This document shows, one piece after another, positions 43,846 through 55,690 of a stretch of DNA of 64,000 nt. Location of the stretch: assembly GCA_013399015.1 (NCBI GenBank), contig VWZX01006139.1, positions 62,001-126,000 on the forward strand, given 5' to 3'. Every line of letters begins with the position of its first letter. The first letter of the stretch is position 1. The stretch comes from Galbula dea. Its lineage: Eukaryota > Chordata > Aves > Piciformes > Galbulidae. A program made the position numbers and the translations under genes. The notes beneath the pieces were generated by a model, which saw nothing but the letters and a program-made list of their open reading frames with translations, had not been told where the DNA came from and did not search any database.

Positions 43846-46800
43846 TTAGGTGCTGAAATGGTTATTACTATTAGTAGTAGCATAACTCTTATTGTTTATG
43901 GTTATTGTTACAGTAGGTATGTTCAGTAACAGGCATTTCTTAAACATTAATAATATTTTCACCTCTAATATCAATGTTGTTTAGGTTAATTTCTACTCTT
44001 TAGGTTGCAGCTGTAGTGCAGAAATACTCTCTTAATTCTTCCTAGGTCACATAACACACAACTTATACTGTCTACCTTAGTGCCTGGGGAGAAGGGAACT
44101 AACACAACTTTTTTAGAGGAGTCTTTCTTTTGTTGATTGGTTGGGGGTTTTTTGGGTTTTGTACAGTTGGTTTACATTACTGAGTAACCAGACCTGTAAA
44201 TGTGATTTTGCTCCTTGGTGCTAAAGCAGTGACACTCCTCTGGAATGGTTCTTGTGTACTATATTTAGTTGAGTTTGGAAATGGTGCTTCATTTCTGTCA
44301 GTGAAATTGGTGTTGAAATGCTGTGTCACCTCTGAGGACACTTGAGCAGAGGTTGCTTCGTGCTGTGCAGACAAATTGTGCAGGACTAAAGAGTTATACT
44401 GGGATTATAACACAAAAATAACAAAATGCACCAGTATGGAAAGGAAGGAGACTGTCCAGGCCAAAAGTGTGGTGGTGATACCCTAAAAATTGGCTGAAGA
44501 ACACTCTCAGATAGCAGAGTGGAAGGTTGCAGAAGGAAGCATCCCTTTAATGATGCCAGAGGCAGGGGGGATCTCTCCTCCTAGCACCTGGGCTCTCCCC
44601 AAATGAAAACCATTGCTTTAGAGCCACAACCCACTGCATATGCAGTAGATTTCTTAGAACTCATCTACATACTCATATATTTCCCTAGAAATTTGACAGT
44701 CTAATGTCCTTGGCACTGGTGCAGTTGCTCTTCTTGGTGGTCTCTGGTGGTCTCTGGTGTTTGTTACTTCATCCTCCTCTTCCCCTGAGGTCATTATCGG
44801 TCATGCAATGAAGATGAAGATTTGTTCCTTCATCTCTCCTCTCCTCATGGCACCTCTCCAACCCACAGAGACAAATGTTTCTCTCTGGTGCACTGTGCTA
44901 ACAAACCAAGTTCTCCTTATCTGTTAGCTAGAGTTACCTGATATGAAACCCCTTCAGGTGTTAGTAAGCCAAGGCAGCTTCCCCTGAGGCACCTAAACAA
45001 TAGAGCCAGGGTTTGCAGTTCTTGTTTTCTTCCTATTTATCCTGCATGTTATGAAATTCCTGATTCTAAGCCAAATGGCAAGTTGGTTTGCTGAACTGCA
45101 TTCATACATTCTATTATGGACAAGTTTAACCAATTCTTAAACCTTTTGGCCACCCATCAGTGGTAGATGAGAGGAAATTGGGCTGGCAACGATGAGGGGA
45201 ATTTCTTGCGTCTTAGGGTCAGTTAGCTCGTAAGTCTCTTCTACTGATCTTGTTGGAAACCCTTAATAGACCAATCTGCCTAGTTCCAGACAGGCCACTT
45301 CCTGCCTTTGCTATATCCTGGAGTGATTAACTCAAGTGGCACCCAATTAAAACCCCATGAAATGGCAGAGAAAATGAGTCCCACAGACCAAGGCACAGCA
45401 GAGCCTGAACGTAGCTCAGACAGCTAAGCTGGATTAGTGCAGAGAGGGTGAGATGCCAAACTTCAGCCCCAGGGAGCATCCATCCCTTGACACTTAGAGC
45501 CACATCAGACCTGAGCAGAATATTTCTGATATAAATATTTTTCCTCTGGCAGGAAATTTTGCTTGAATGAACTGAAAACTCTTGGAGGAGTGGCACTGCC
45601 TTCGTCAAGAGTAATCATCCATAGATTTCACCTCAATGATGTTTGACTGTCCCTTTTCAACTTTTCAAACTCATCTAATCAAGACTTTTTCTCTCTCTTG
45701 GTCAAAGTTTTAAAGCCACATCTTGACTCTCCTGAAGTTAAATCTTAGGCAAATTGAGAAATTCTGCTCAGGAAAATGTTTCCAGCTTTTCATTCTGTAC
45801 TGGTAGAAAGCAAAGTGAAACCTCTGAGTTTCCCACAGAAAGGAAATTCCAAGTATCATCTCAGTTTAGCAGTGACAAAACAAAACCTATGGCTGTCATA
45901 ACATGAGACACTCCCATGAGAAAAATGACATTTTTTTGGTAATAGAAGGAGTATTTTGTGCACAAGATGCACAAACACATTTCCAGAGTTGTCTACCTCT
46001 TGATTTCATGGCTCAGAAACAGTTGGTGCATTGTTTTCCTGGGCAGTATGTTTATTGATCTGATGTATTTAGAGAAGGGATGTGCTAAAAAAAGAAGCAG
46101 AATTTTAAGCTATTCCATGTTAAATTTGGTATGAATGTAGTGGTATCAACAATGTTGGTGAGGTGAACCCAATGATACTCTCATGTCTAGATTACTGTGA
46201 TGTTCTTTTCTAGGGACTTTAGTTCACATTTGTTATCTGAGCTATTCCAAATGTCCTCTGAGATTACCAAAGATTGCTGAACTAGTCCCCAGGGAAAGCC
46301 TTAACTTTGAATCCTTAACCACTTCTCACCTGGCCTTCCATCATTTCTTCCAGAAAAGCCTAGATTAGAGATGACTACATGAAAATGTAAAAGCTTGGGT
46401 CTGAGGTCAGGCTTAGGCATTCTCCACACCCCTCACAGTTTGCAGAGGCAGATTGCTTTACCTTTTCATACTTGCCTTTAATCCATTTCAAGCAGATCTG
46501 CTCTCCTTGGCCAGCTATATAGCAGGAAGGTTCCTCCAGCATGTGCTAACAGCAAGCAAAGGTGAGGACAACCTCCTGACCTGAGATCTGCACTCTGAGA
46601 GCTACACAACTTGCTGTCTCAGAGCATCTGCTGACACCAGTAGGTGTTGGTCTCTGTGCAGTGCTCCTCACCAGGGCTTTTGCTGAGAAATCTAAGAGAA
46701 CAAACCTGTCCTTTCCTGCTCATGCATGTGTTGGCTCACTTCTCTCACAGCTGGCAGCCTGTGCTGCTCCTCAGGGAGCCCAGGAGTGCCAACACCTCTT

Positions 46801-47030
46801 GGCTGTGGTCTTGTGTTGAAGCAAGTCACATCTGGCACTGCAGCTTTGAGCCCATTTGAGACTTTGGTATGGTGTTTCAGGTCAGCACCACAGCAGCCAT
46901 GAGTCCATGTCAACACTCCTCCCCCACCATTCAGCACCCTCTGAGGGGTGGGTTATGAAACAGAGGCTTTAGTGCCTCAGAAATGTCCCAGTGGTCACTT
47001 TGAGCAGCCTGTGCTTTACAGAAAGGACAC
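43846..47030. other. Intergenic, possible decayed LTR at about 44450-45330
   Basis: Most is unremarkable. Between about 44450 and 45330 the minus strand has an ATTAAAGGGATGCTTCC block (near 44555) of the kind seen at LTR R/U5 boundaries, but I could not define ends. A 10-bp tandem repeat lies at 44735-44759. Confidence 0.3.
44735..44759. repeat. 10-bp tandem repeat, 2.5 copies
   Basis: TGGTGGTCTC repeated exactly twice, then TGGTG. Confidence 0.9.
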
Positions 47031-47640
47031 TTCATAGAATCATAGAATTGTCAGAGTTGGAAGGGACCTCAAAGATCATCCAGTTCCAACACCCCCTGCC
47101 TGGCAGGGACACCATCCACTAGATCAGGTTGCCCAGGGCCCCATCCAGCCTTGTCTTAAAAGCTTCCAGGAATGAGGCTTCCACAACCTCTCTGGGCAAC
47201 CTGTTCCACTGCCTAACCACCATCATAGTGAAGAACTTCTTCCTAATATCCAACCTAAATCTCCCCTCCTCTAGCTTACACCCATTTCCCCTGCTTCTAT
47301 CACTGTCTGACCTCCTAAACAGTCCCTCCCCAGCTTTCTTGTAGCCCCCTTCAGATACTGGAAGGCCACAATAAGGTCTCCTCAGAGCCTTCTCCTCTGC
47401 AGACTGAACAATCCCAACTCTCTCAGTCTGTCCTCATAGCAGAGGTGCTCCAGTCCTCTGATCATTCTCCTGGCCCTTCTCTGGACTTGTTCCAGCACCC
47501 CCATATCCCTCTTGGAACAGAGGTTCCAGAACTGGGTGCAATATTCCAGGTGGGGTCTCATGAGAGCAGAGTATGACAGCCACCCATTGCACATTTCCTG
47601 AGGGGAATGCTCTGGGGACAAAGCTGATCAGCATAGTGTG
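47031..47640 (-). mobile_element. CR1 LINE, 3' 600 bp
   Basis: Minus strand encodes the RT end: [20 protein letters not shown], then [20 protein letters not shown]. The 3' tail on the plus strand begins TTCATAGAATCATAGAATTG. A distinct subfamily from the other copies. Confidence 0.93.
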
Positions 47641-47850
47641 CTAGGGCTTTGTCTGGCCCCTAGTGAGGATGTGCTCTACCATTAACATGTCACAGAGATT
47701 AGATTAAGTTAAAAAAGTTTAAGAAAAAATTAAATTTTATTTTTTCTGTGGGTTTAAAGGCTGCATCCAGTATTCTTAGTGATGAAGCAGAGCCTTGGAA
47801 GGAAGGACAACCCTGTTTAATTCCTGAAAGCCATCAGCCATCATCACAGT
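47641..47850. other. Short intergenic spacer
   Basis: AT-rich patch at 47700-47750 between two minus-oriented CR1 copies. Confidence 0.5.
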
Positions 47851-48028
47851 ATCATAGAATGGCCTGGGTTGGGAGGGACCTTTAAAGGTCATCCAGTTCA
47901 ACACCACTGCTGTGAACAGGGACACCTACATCAGGTTGCTCAGAGCCCTGTCCAACCTGAGCTGAATGGTTCCAGGGATGGGACATTCACCACTTCTCTG
48001 GGCAACCTGGGCCAGTGCTTCACCATGT
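47851..48028 (-). mobile_element. CR1 LINE 3' fragment
   Basis: Plus strand begins ATCATAGAATGGCCTGGG and continues through the CR1 3' UTR into the first part of the ORF2 end. Confidence 0.9.
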
Positions 48029-49175
48029 CCTATGCTATGTCCTGTGATGTGCTCAGCAGCATCCCTTCCCAGCTGAGAGGTGCTGAGGATGGGCCATGGC
48101 ATCTGGACAACACTCAGCACATAAGGTACAGGAGACATAAGGACATGGGTACATGTAGACATTTATTAACTCAAGACAAAAGACATTCCTGCTTCAGGGC
48201 TGCATTTCTCTGTAGATGTGTGCTAGAAATAGCCTTCAAGCAAGTGGTGTGGCCAACCTTGTAACCAAAATAAGAAAGGCACTTCATCAACCTTAAAGAC
48301 TCTTCACCATCTTTGAAGCCTCTGCTGGACTCTCTCCATGATGGAAAAGTTCCCATGGAGGAAAGGAAAGTTCTAGAAACTTTCTGTTCTTGCCCAATTC
48401 TTGCCATTTCCAGTTCCACATCCCTAAACATACCTGCTCCCAGCTCTCTAGGCTTTGTGTAAACATCTAGCTGGAAAACAAAAGACAAGAAAAAGAAAGT
48501 GAAGAGAGCAAATCTGGAATCCCACACATGAGACCAGATGGGATGAAAGTCCCATGGCTTGCCTCAACACACTCCAAAGGGTTTCCTCCCCTCTGCCGTG
48601 TCCGGAGGCGGCTGAGAAGGAGGCAACCTCCTTGCAGAGAAACTGCTCAGCATCTCCTTGGCAAATGAGGTCCCCAGGAATGATGTGGGTGTTGCAGCCA
48701 CAGGGAGCTATGGAGCTGCCAAAGGAAAAAGGGGTTTAGAATAAACTATTTTCCATCTGCTTGAAAGGAATGCAGTGAGAGAGAATGTTCTATGTAATCC
48801 TGGCGGGGTGGCACCATTCATTTGGCCTAGGGAAGGGAAAATACCCGTGTCCAGGACCAATGAAGTCAAACTCATGCTCTGTGAGCAGCCAGCAGTGCCA
48901 GCAGGTTTGTGGCAACACGAGGAACATATGAGTGCCTGACCCCAGTCCCATGAAATGAGTGGAATGTGTTCTGCAGCAGTGGGTGCAGATTTGGCTCAGG
49001 CCTTATTGCACAAAATTAGGTGTGGATGACACAAGAGGCTTCTTCTTATTTTGGTAACAGTCAGGAAGAGAGTGTTGTTAGACCCTACTTGTTTGGTGAG
49101 AGTGAGACTGTATCTGGAATATGGTGTCCACTTTTGACTCAGGAGGAGAGGAGAGGAGACTTCAGTTGGCAGGGA
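48029..49175. other. Intergenic, no gene recognised
   Basis: Around 49080-49140 the plus strand (CTGTATCTGGAATATGGTGTCC) faintly resembles the CR1 HLEYCVQFW block; otherwise nothing. Confidence 0.4.
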
Positions 49176-49392
49176 GCTACGAGGATCCTCTAGTGCAACT
49201 GCCTGACCAGTTCAGGGCAGGTCAAATTTAAAGCATGTTGTCCAAATGCCCCTTAAACACTGACAGGCCTGGAGCACCCACCATCTCACTAGGAAGCCTG
49301 TTCCAGTGCTTGACCACACTCTCTGTAGAGAAATGCTTCCTAATGTCAGCTTTAAACTTTCCCTGACACAGCTTTGAACCTACTCATCCTAT
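49176..49392 (-). mobile_element. Old CR1 LINE fragment
   Basis: Plus strand includes GTCCAAATGCCCCTTAAACA and GTTCCAGTGCTTGACCACAC, features of an older CR1 subfamily also seen at 58640-58770. Confidence 0.75.
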
Positions 49393-49464
49393 CACTGCAT
49401 GCCAGGGAGAAGAGGTCAACATCTCCCACTCCAATTCCTGTGGGGTGTGTGAAGATGCTAGGAT

Positions 49465-49800
49465 TCCAAGCAGGATGACCTGGAGGAGACGTTGGGCTTG
49501 TTCAGTTTGGCATGGGGAAGCACAAAGCCTTGGTATTGCCAGACAATATACCCAGGGGCTATTCAAAGCCATCAGCTGCATGTTTGGAACAGCATGGTAG
49601 ATGTTAGGTTGACCTTTTTCACTCAGAGGGTGACACAGCACAGGAATAGGCCATAAGAGAGGTGTCTGAATCCTTTCCCTGGGAAGCTGTCAAGGCTTGG
49701 CTGCAGAAAGCTATGTTCAACCTGATCTAGTGCTGGTGACAGTCTTGCTTTGAGCAGGAGACTGGTCTAGAGATCTCCAAAGGTCAGCTTTAGCCAATGT
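49465..49800 (+). mobile_element. Decayed CR1 LINE fragment
   Basis: Plus strand from about 49600 reads like the CR1 ORF2 end in decayed form (TTTTTCACTCAGAGGGTGAC, then a block equivalent to the CR1 VVESPSLE region) and a 3' UTR-like GAGACTGGTCTAGAGATCTC. Boundaries uncertain. Confidence 0.5.
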
Positions 49801-52524
49801 ACATAGCTACATATAGATAACTCTCTCAGACAATGACTCAGACTAATTAAAGAGGGGGATATTATTAATAGCCATTTAAATGGCACCACTGTAGCATCAA
49901 GTTGCTCACATCTCAGATACTGTGCAAAGTGAAAAACAGTCCTTGGTTATGTAGCCAAATTCCTGCTGATTCCTAAGCTAACTTCCTCCAGCTTTGCTGA
50001 GATAACTATGAGAAGTGTCCAGCAAAACCACATTTTTACAACACATAGTTCTCTCTATTGGTTAGGGGTGGCTCCAGTTATCACTTCATTCAAATTTATA
50101 TAGCAGGTAACTCATCTTATCTGAGGTTTTTCTGGGGAGATGTTTTGGTGTCTTCTGAGACAAGACTGCAAAGATAACAATTGCTTCATGTCAGAGATGG
50201 CCACGAGCCATTGAGAGAGCAAGGATGAGGATGAAGCAATACTGCTCAGCGGGGCATGAAGCAATGTGCAAGCTGAGATATGTCACTGCTCCATCTTTCC
50301 AATTCTGAAAGGATGACCATGAGCAGAGATGGAGAAAGCAGAAGGAAGAGTGACAGCAGCTGCTGTGAATCACCAGAAACATGAAGTTACTGCAGCCTTG
50401 CCTGCACACTTTGCTTGAAGACCTGCAGAGACCCAGTGGTATGTGCAAAGGGCCTCCAGACACCCTGTGTTCTTCCTCTGCCTTTGATAGTGTGTGGTGT
50501 TGGGCAGAGCTGCAGAGAAGGCAAGGGGTACCTCAACCTCCTTTGGACCTCTTTTGGGTCACCTCTTTTGATGTCCACCTTGTGGATACTGAGCTACATA
50601 TAGAACACACTCAGCCCTCCCCAAGGATGGGACAGATCCAGAAGTGAACTGTTCACTTAACATGTGGGGTATGTGGTGGCAGTTGGACTTCCCTGCCACA
50701 GGAGCCCACATACCAGATCTGGCTGACAGCAGCCCAGGCACATGAGAGGGAAGACTTGGAAGGATACCAGGAAAGATGTGGGAGCGAGCTAAAACCACCA
50801 GCACAGTGAAGCTCTAGGAGAGGGGGATTCACTGAGGCAGGGAAAACCCAATCCTTCCTGCAGTGCTTCCAGATTTGTGGTTGTCCACAAACCAAGGTCC
50901 CATTAGCAGGAAAGCAAGCACTTTCAAGGAAAAGGCTGGCCATGTCAAGCAGCTCAGCAGGGGCACCAGGGTCAGGTGAGGCAGTAAAGCCATGCCTCCA
51001 GAGCTGAAATCCTTTGGCTTTTCCCTCTTTATGGTGATGCAGAGTGAGGACGTGTGGAGCTATGTCACACTGCTTAGGATGGACCTAGACCCAAGGGCTA
51101 TGTCAAGTAATTTATTTAACTATATTCAGCCTTTCTTTTCTTAAAGATTTTCTCCCAAAAACCTGTCTTCTCTTCCTGCCAAACCCAGGCTAATTGTTTT
51201 CTGGATTGGCCCAAGTCCTGCAGTCATCCAGATCTCTGGCAAGTTCCCTCTCATTTCGCAATGTCTGGTGGTGCCTGCTCAAATGTCATCCTTCTGATTA
51301 AAGAGCCCAGCCTCTGCTTGATGGAGAAAGAGACAAAGGGCAGCAGGAAGCATGTGCAGGGCTCTTTAGTATGCACAGGGCAGAACTGAGAGCAAAAGAA
51401 AGAAACTATGATGGGAAATGTAACAGGACCTTGAGGTCTTGCATTGTTGTTAGTGAAAATACTAACGTAAAGCAACGTCAGCTGGGTTGTTGACTATTCC
51501 TCTGCACCTTTGATTTAAGTGAAGAGTCCTCTTTATTTAATCTTTCAAGCCCTTTGAAAAGAGGAGAAGCTGTCTCAGGGCACTGTGGCTGAGGTAGAAG
51601 GCAGCAGAAGTTAGATGCTGTAGCTCACAGGCATGTCTAAACACATGTGAAATAGGAATGAGCCAGATCTGTACTGTGAGGACGTCACTGTGCTCTTAGA
51701 TTATGCAAGTTGTTTTGTTAGATCCTGAGCAAGAAGCCAGGCATAAAAGGGGAGTGTGGAAAAGGTAAGGCAAGTTGGTTTAGCTCCTGGGCTTATGGTT
51801 TTCTCTCTGGTCCTTCTCACCCCCTGTTCTTCATCATGGAGCTTCTTGCTTCATTTCAGAAGAAGGTGGCAAAGATGGAACCACTGCCTCCTCCACCACA
51901 GAATGGAGCCTGAAAAAGAATGACCACATCTAATCATCCTATTAGCAGACTGAGTAGCAATTATTGTCTCATGTCTCATAAGACACACTCCTTCTCTAGT
52001 CACATCTTGCAGCATAGTAAATGGTAACATCAAATATTACCACTGGGTTCTTCATTCCCTGTGTTCAAACAAACCTTCCACTTAACTAGACTTGGTCACA
52101 GGCTTCTTTCCATCACTGAGATGGTCAGAGATTTGGGGCAAATTGGCAAGATCCTCTCCTGCAGGTTGTGCAAGTTGCCAGGAAAATCTTGCTGTTGTCC
52201 TGTGGTGTGCTCTGACCACCTCAGTGCCTGCTAAGGTGTCTGTGAAATCACTGCTTAGTGGTGTCCCTGGAGTGATTTCCTCCCATTCCTCACCCAAATG
52301 ATTCGCTCTATGAATCAGAGCCTGGGGTTTTTTGTTGCTTTATCAGGAATCCCACAGGGTCTCTTTCAAAGCCTTGCATTAGTAAATAAAGATTTGCCAC
52401 TTAACCTGGTGGCTCCATCTGACCCACTGTCTGTCAGAGAGAGGGTGCAAAAAGCTCTTGACTTACTGCTGGGGAGAGTTACAGCAGTGAGAGGAGGAAT
52501 GCCACTGGTCCCAAAGGAAGGGGG
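49801..52524. other. Intergenic, no gene recognised
   Basis: No repeat or coding similarity recognised in 2.7 kb. Confidence 0.45.
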
Positions 52525-52630
52525 GACCTGGCACCTGGCTGTGCTGGGTTAAGGGTTGGATTTGATAATCTTTAAGGTCTCTTCCAGTCCAAACAGTTCT
52601 ATGATTCTGTGATTCCATGATTCTATGATC
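52525..52630 (+). mobile_element. CR1 LINE 3' tail with expanded 8-bp repeats
   Basis: GGGTTAAGGGTTGGATTTGATAATC, GGTCTCTTCCAGTCC, then four tandem tail units of the ATTCTATG type (52598-52630 region). Confidence 0.92.
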
Positions 52631-54102
52631 TGGCTCATCAGGGGAAGGGAAAAGCACAGCTCTGGGGTTTTCCCCGTGTCCAGGCATGACTGTAGTGACA
52701 ATCAAGCTGCATGAGTTCATTAGTGCCTTGCCACAAACAAAGGATGTGCTGAGCTTGGGGTGCAGCCCAGGATGGGAGAGGAAAGATGCTCTTCTAGATT
52801 CAGCTGCAGCCTGGGTTGAGATGGCATCAGAGGGTGCTGGGGCAGCTCTGCTAGGGACTTTGTGGGAGAGAGGGGAAAAACCAGCTGGGAAGCAGTGCCT
52901 GGTGTCTGGTCACTGTGCAGGGAGGGGTGACTTTCTCTTTTTGTAATGGAAAGGAAGAGCAAAGAGCAAGGAAAATAACAAGAGTGATGTTTGTAATGAA
53001 GCATGTGAATGAAGGCAGAGATGTTATTTGCCAGGCTTAGGGCATTGGGCAGTGCCAGGGGAAGTTGGTGAGAGGCTTTTCAGTGCTTGTGGTTGCCTAA
53101 TTTGATGTGATTTACTGTGATTAACTTTTCTTAATATTTTTTAGAAAATAATTAGAAGAGGATTTGAAAGTCTTTCCATCATACAATAGAGATTATTATT
53201 TTCCATCATAAGATTAGATTTTAATTTTTTTTTAACCGTTCCTTGTATCTCATTTATCTCCTGATATCCCACAGGTCAAGATTCAATTACTTCAGGTAAG
53301 CCAAAATATATCTGAATATTAAAAATCATGATTAAATAGCAACACCTTGAACAGAGGAATGCAATTTAACTGTCAGGCTAAGAAGAGTAGCAGACATTAG
53401 CAGAATTAAACTTCTTGCATTACAAAACTTTTCCTTCTGACCTGTTCCTTGCAAGACATCTCTTTATTTGTGGTTGAAGTGCCCAATTCAGTATGTGATG
53501 CACTGTTGAAATGGCTCCAAACTATGCTTTGGTTCTGCTTTTACATCATAGTATTTAGATCCTGGTCAGTGACACTGTAGGAACTGCCCTGTGTCACTTT
53601 AGTCTCAGGGGCTGTACCCCATGGAAGTGGTTCATACATATGCAAGAGTGAGAAGTTGCCTTTTAAAGCTTTCTGTGTCTTCTACAAACCCATTGTTATA
53701 GGTTTCTCTGTTGACATCCCTGCTGTAATTTTGGAGCACCTATCTGTTGGTGCAGAGCTGAAGTGATGCTAGATAGGTTTTGGTGTGGATCAGGAAGCAT
53801 GAACCTCAGATAGGATATGGGCAAATGTTTTCACAGGCACTAGCTCATTTTGTGCAACTGCTTTTGGAGGATATTGAGGGCAAGAGTACACCTCAAGCAG
53901 GGCTTGTGGAAATGGAGACAGCCTAAAATGCTTGTCTTTGACTTGTCAGGGTTTGCAGAGGATGCATTCATGTGCTGAATGGAAATGCTGGATCCCAAGT
54001 GCAGATTTGCTGCCCCTTTGCTGTCTGTGCATGGCCTGAGATAAACTAGAAACAAGCAGCAGGATACAGTGTGAGATATGGTAAGGGGTGGGTAGCCACA
54101 TT
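52631..54102. other. Intergenic, partly AT-rich
   Basis: 53100-53420 is notably AT-rich. It holds a 21-base stretch (53275-53295) bounded by CCCACAG and GTAAGC on the plus strand, a microexon-like arrangement with no coding evidence. Confidence 0.4.
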
Positions 54103-54515
54103 ACTGCCTCATGTTGAACTTATTGTCCACCAGCACTCCCAGGTCCTCTGCCAAGCTGCTTTCTAGCAGCTCAACCCCTAACCTGACCTGGTCCATGGGT
54201 TTTTTCCTCCCCAAGTGCAAGACTCTACACTTGTTCTTGTTGAACTTCATGAGGTTCCTCTCCCTCAGCTCTCAGCCTGTGCAGGTCTCCCTGAATGGCA
54301 GCACAGCCTGATAGGGGTCAGCTACTCCTCCCAGTTTGGTATTATCAGCAAACTTGCTGAGGGAACACTCTGTCCCTTCATCCAGGTCATTGGTGAAGTT
54401 GTTGAACAAGACTGGATCCAGTACTGAGCCTTGGGGAACACTGCAAGCTCCAGGCCTCCAACTAGACCCTGCCCTGCTGATCACACATAATCCCTGAGAC
54501 AAACCCTGTCCCCAG
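54103..54515 (-). mobile_element. CR1 LINE, internal RT segment
   Basis: Minus strand encodes part of the RT palm: [20 protein letters not shown], then [15 protein letters not shown] (the F-A-D-D box has drifted to F-A-D-N). It lacks the 3' end of the element. Confidence 0.9.
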
Positions 54516-54919
54516 GCTGGTGTAGGTACAGCTCTGCTGAGTCAGTGGCAGAGCTGGGAATGAACAGGAATAGGATGTTTTTCAAAAGCTGCTCTTTAAG
54601 TGTCAGTGAATCTCTAACTGCACATTTAGTGCTTTGGACTCCTTGGAAAATCCCAGCCAAGACCCATCCTGAGCTCTGGCAAGTTAGAAGAACATTCTTT
54701 TCATCTTACAAAACAATTTTCTTCTTTCTTTAACTCCCACAAGAGTTTCTCCTGAGAAGAGGAAGCAGGTTGTTGTGTCCCAGTGCTCTTCTTCTAAAGG
54801 GTTTCTCTCTGCCTTCCTTTGTGAGCCCTGGTACCTCTCAGTCTCATGACACTCCTCAGGAACCCAGAGAGAGGAAGGTAGCAGAGCCTGTAACCAGCAA
54901 AAAAGGGCATCCTTGCAGC
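54516..54919. other. Spacer between two oppositely oriented CR1 copies
   Basis: No feature recognised. Confidence 0.5.
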
Positions 54920-55690
54920 TAAACTGAGGGAGTGTGGTCTTGATGGTTGGGTAGTGAGGTGAATTGTGAACTGGTTGAAGGACAGAAGTCAGAGAGTTGT
55001 GGTCAATGGGATGGAGTCTAGTTGGAGGCCTGTGTCTAGTGGAGTCCCTCAGGGGTCAGTACTGGGACCAGTACTGTTCAATCTACTCATTAATGACCTG
55101 GAGGAGGGAACAGAGTGTGCTCTCAGCAAGTTTGCTGCTGACACTAAACTGGGTGGTGAGGCCACAGCTGGAATATTGTGTCCAGTTCTGGGCCCCTCAG
55201 TTGAAGAAGGATAGGGAACTGCTGGAAAGAGTCCAGCACAGAGCCACCAAGGTGCTGAAGGGGCTGGAACATCTTCCTGATGAGGAAAGGCTGAGGGAGC
55301 TGGGTCTCTTGAGCTTGGAGAAGAGGAGGCTAAGGGGTGACCTCATCTATCCTTTTAAGTATGTGAAGGGTGTGTGTCAGGAGGATGGGGTCAAGCTCTT
55401 CTCAGTGAAACCCAGTGACAGGACAAGGGGCAATGGCTGTAAGCTGAAGCATAGGAGATTCTGTGTGAACACATGTAGAAATGTTTTCCCAGTTGAGGTG
55501 CCAGAGCCCTGGCACAGACTGCCCAGAGAGGCTGGGGAGTCTCCTGCTCTGGAGAGACTCAAAACCCATCTGGACATGCTTCTGTGTGACCTGGTCTAGG
55601 GAATCCTGCTGTGGCAGGGGGTTGGACTAGATGATCTTTTGAGGTCCCTTCCAGCTCCTAACATTCTGTGACTCTGTGTGAAAGCAAATC
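54920..55690 (+). mobile_element. CR1 LINE with internal deletion
   Basis: First part: RT palm ([20 protein letters not shown], then [12 protein letters not shown]). At about 55155-55160 it jumps to the C-terminal block ([20 protein letters not shown]), skipping roughly 335 nt present in the copy at 58580-59524. The rest continues to a 3' UTR ending ACATTCTGTGACTCTGTG. Confidence 0.93.

Noticed and set aside
43846..44100. tRNA or other small structured RNA
   Set aside because: No cloverleaf or A/B-box pattern found here or elsewhere by eye.
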